Below are positions 63,646 to 64,000 of a stretch of DNA of 64,000 bases, one piece after another. Each line of letters opens with the position of its first letter. The first letter of the stretch is position 1. The position numbers were made by a program, and so were the translations under genes. The notes below the pieces were generated by a model that searched no databases, was not told the DNA's origin, and was given only the letters and a program-made list of their open reading frames with translations. The stretch spans positions 236,248,833 through 236,312,832 of the forward strand of contig CM054060.1 of assembly GCA_028641055.1 (NCBI GenBank). Reading direction: 5' to 3'. This DNA is from Alopecurus myosuroides (lineage: Eukaryota; Streptophyta; Magnoliopsida; Poales; Poaceae).

Positions 63646-63891
63646 TAATCTAGTGATGTGCACTAGTACGATGCATACCCTGCTTAGCCACGTCATGGTC
63701 AAGGCAATTTGGATCAGATGCCTTGACGGTTTCCTCTTCCCGGGGCTATTCAACCCCAAACCTATTCCTGGTTTGCGCCTAGGATCCCCTGATTTGAGGC
63801 TGATGCGCGACTCTGGACCGAGGCCAACCTAACGTGACCGTTTGCCCTCGTCAACAATCCGCACTATCTCTCCTTCAGTCCTTCCTCACAA

Positions 63892-64000
63892 GAGCATCAC
63901 TAGTAGTACTCTCAAACCCTTATAAATAATCTTTTTCTACAGTTTGCGAGCGAAAAAATGCGTAGACTAGAACCTCTTAACCCTCAAACCCTCAAAAAAA
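63892..64000. mobile_element. Possible start of a Harbinger/MITE element running off the window
   Basis: GAGCATCACTAGTAGTACTC resembles the Harbinger termini at 20550 and 51243. The other end lies beyond base 64000, so this cannot be confirmed. Confidence 0.3.

Overview
This window looks like nuclear DNA from a large, repeat-rich grass genome, most likely a Triticeae species (wheat, goatgrass, barley group). That is inferred from nested LTR retrotransposons with TGATACGTC-type LTRs, many Stowaway MITEs bounded by CTCCCTCCG, PIF/Harbinger and Mutator-like (MULE) DNA transposons, and single-exon genes rich in GC at third codon positions. Two host genes are clearly supported. One is a seven-exon Mpv17/PMP22 membrane-protein gene (14381-17644, +, 196 aa, open throughout). 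The other is a single-exon, probably plastid-targeted At4g22030-like gene (31767-33047, +, 426 aa). Nearly everything else is transposable element or decayed spacer.

Layout. 1-12318: a gypsy-type LTR retrotransposon without recognisable pol, cut at its 5' edge by the window and split by a second, minus-strand LTR element (3345-9719) whose reading frames contain 66-bp and 78-bp tandem repeats. 12319-14065: PIF/Harbinger transposase relic. 14381-20545: the PMP22 gene and a partial, internally deleted downstream duplicate. 20550-21358: non-autonomous Harbinger element. 21400-30004: an 8.6-kb MULE with long terminal inverted repeats carrying a plant-mobile-domain (PMD) pseudogene and, on the other strand, the N-terminal relic of a MuDR-type transposase interrupted by an LTR-like block. 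30286-31135: GC-rich repeat and LTR fragment. 31600-33047: the At4g22030-like gene. 33048-35330: TE debris.

35340-39586: a structurally complete MULE with a perfect 9-bp target duplication and a five-exon, 1093-aa transposase. 39882-41775: MITEs, a LINE scrap and a Tourist-like element. 42014-47198: a very young copia element with apparently identical 198-bp LTRs and one 1594-aa polyprotein. 48160-50615: a MITE, GC-rich repeats and a 922-bp Pack-MULE-like element with perfect 9-bp duplication. 51243-53675: a Harbinger element encoding only the SANT/Myb-like ORF1. 53983-54760: LINE 3' end. 55355-56105: tandem duplication with a MITE in one copy only. 56106-64000: mostly unassigned, with an RPA70-like relic and a candidate Helitron 3' terminus at 63645.

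The most interesting points are: (1) the complete MULE, whose transposase carries Lys where this family normally has the presumed catalytic Glu, and whose first exon holds a coding minisatellite; (2) the PMD/MuDR two-gene MULE; (3) the young copia element with TG...CT ends, an RGG box instead of a CCHC knuckle, and a stop codon inside its 3' LTR; and (4) two independent local duplications in which one copy holds a Stowaway MITE and the other preserves the empty TA site. All family assignments are from reading the sequence; no database search was run.
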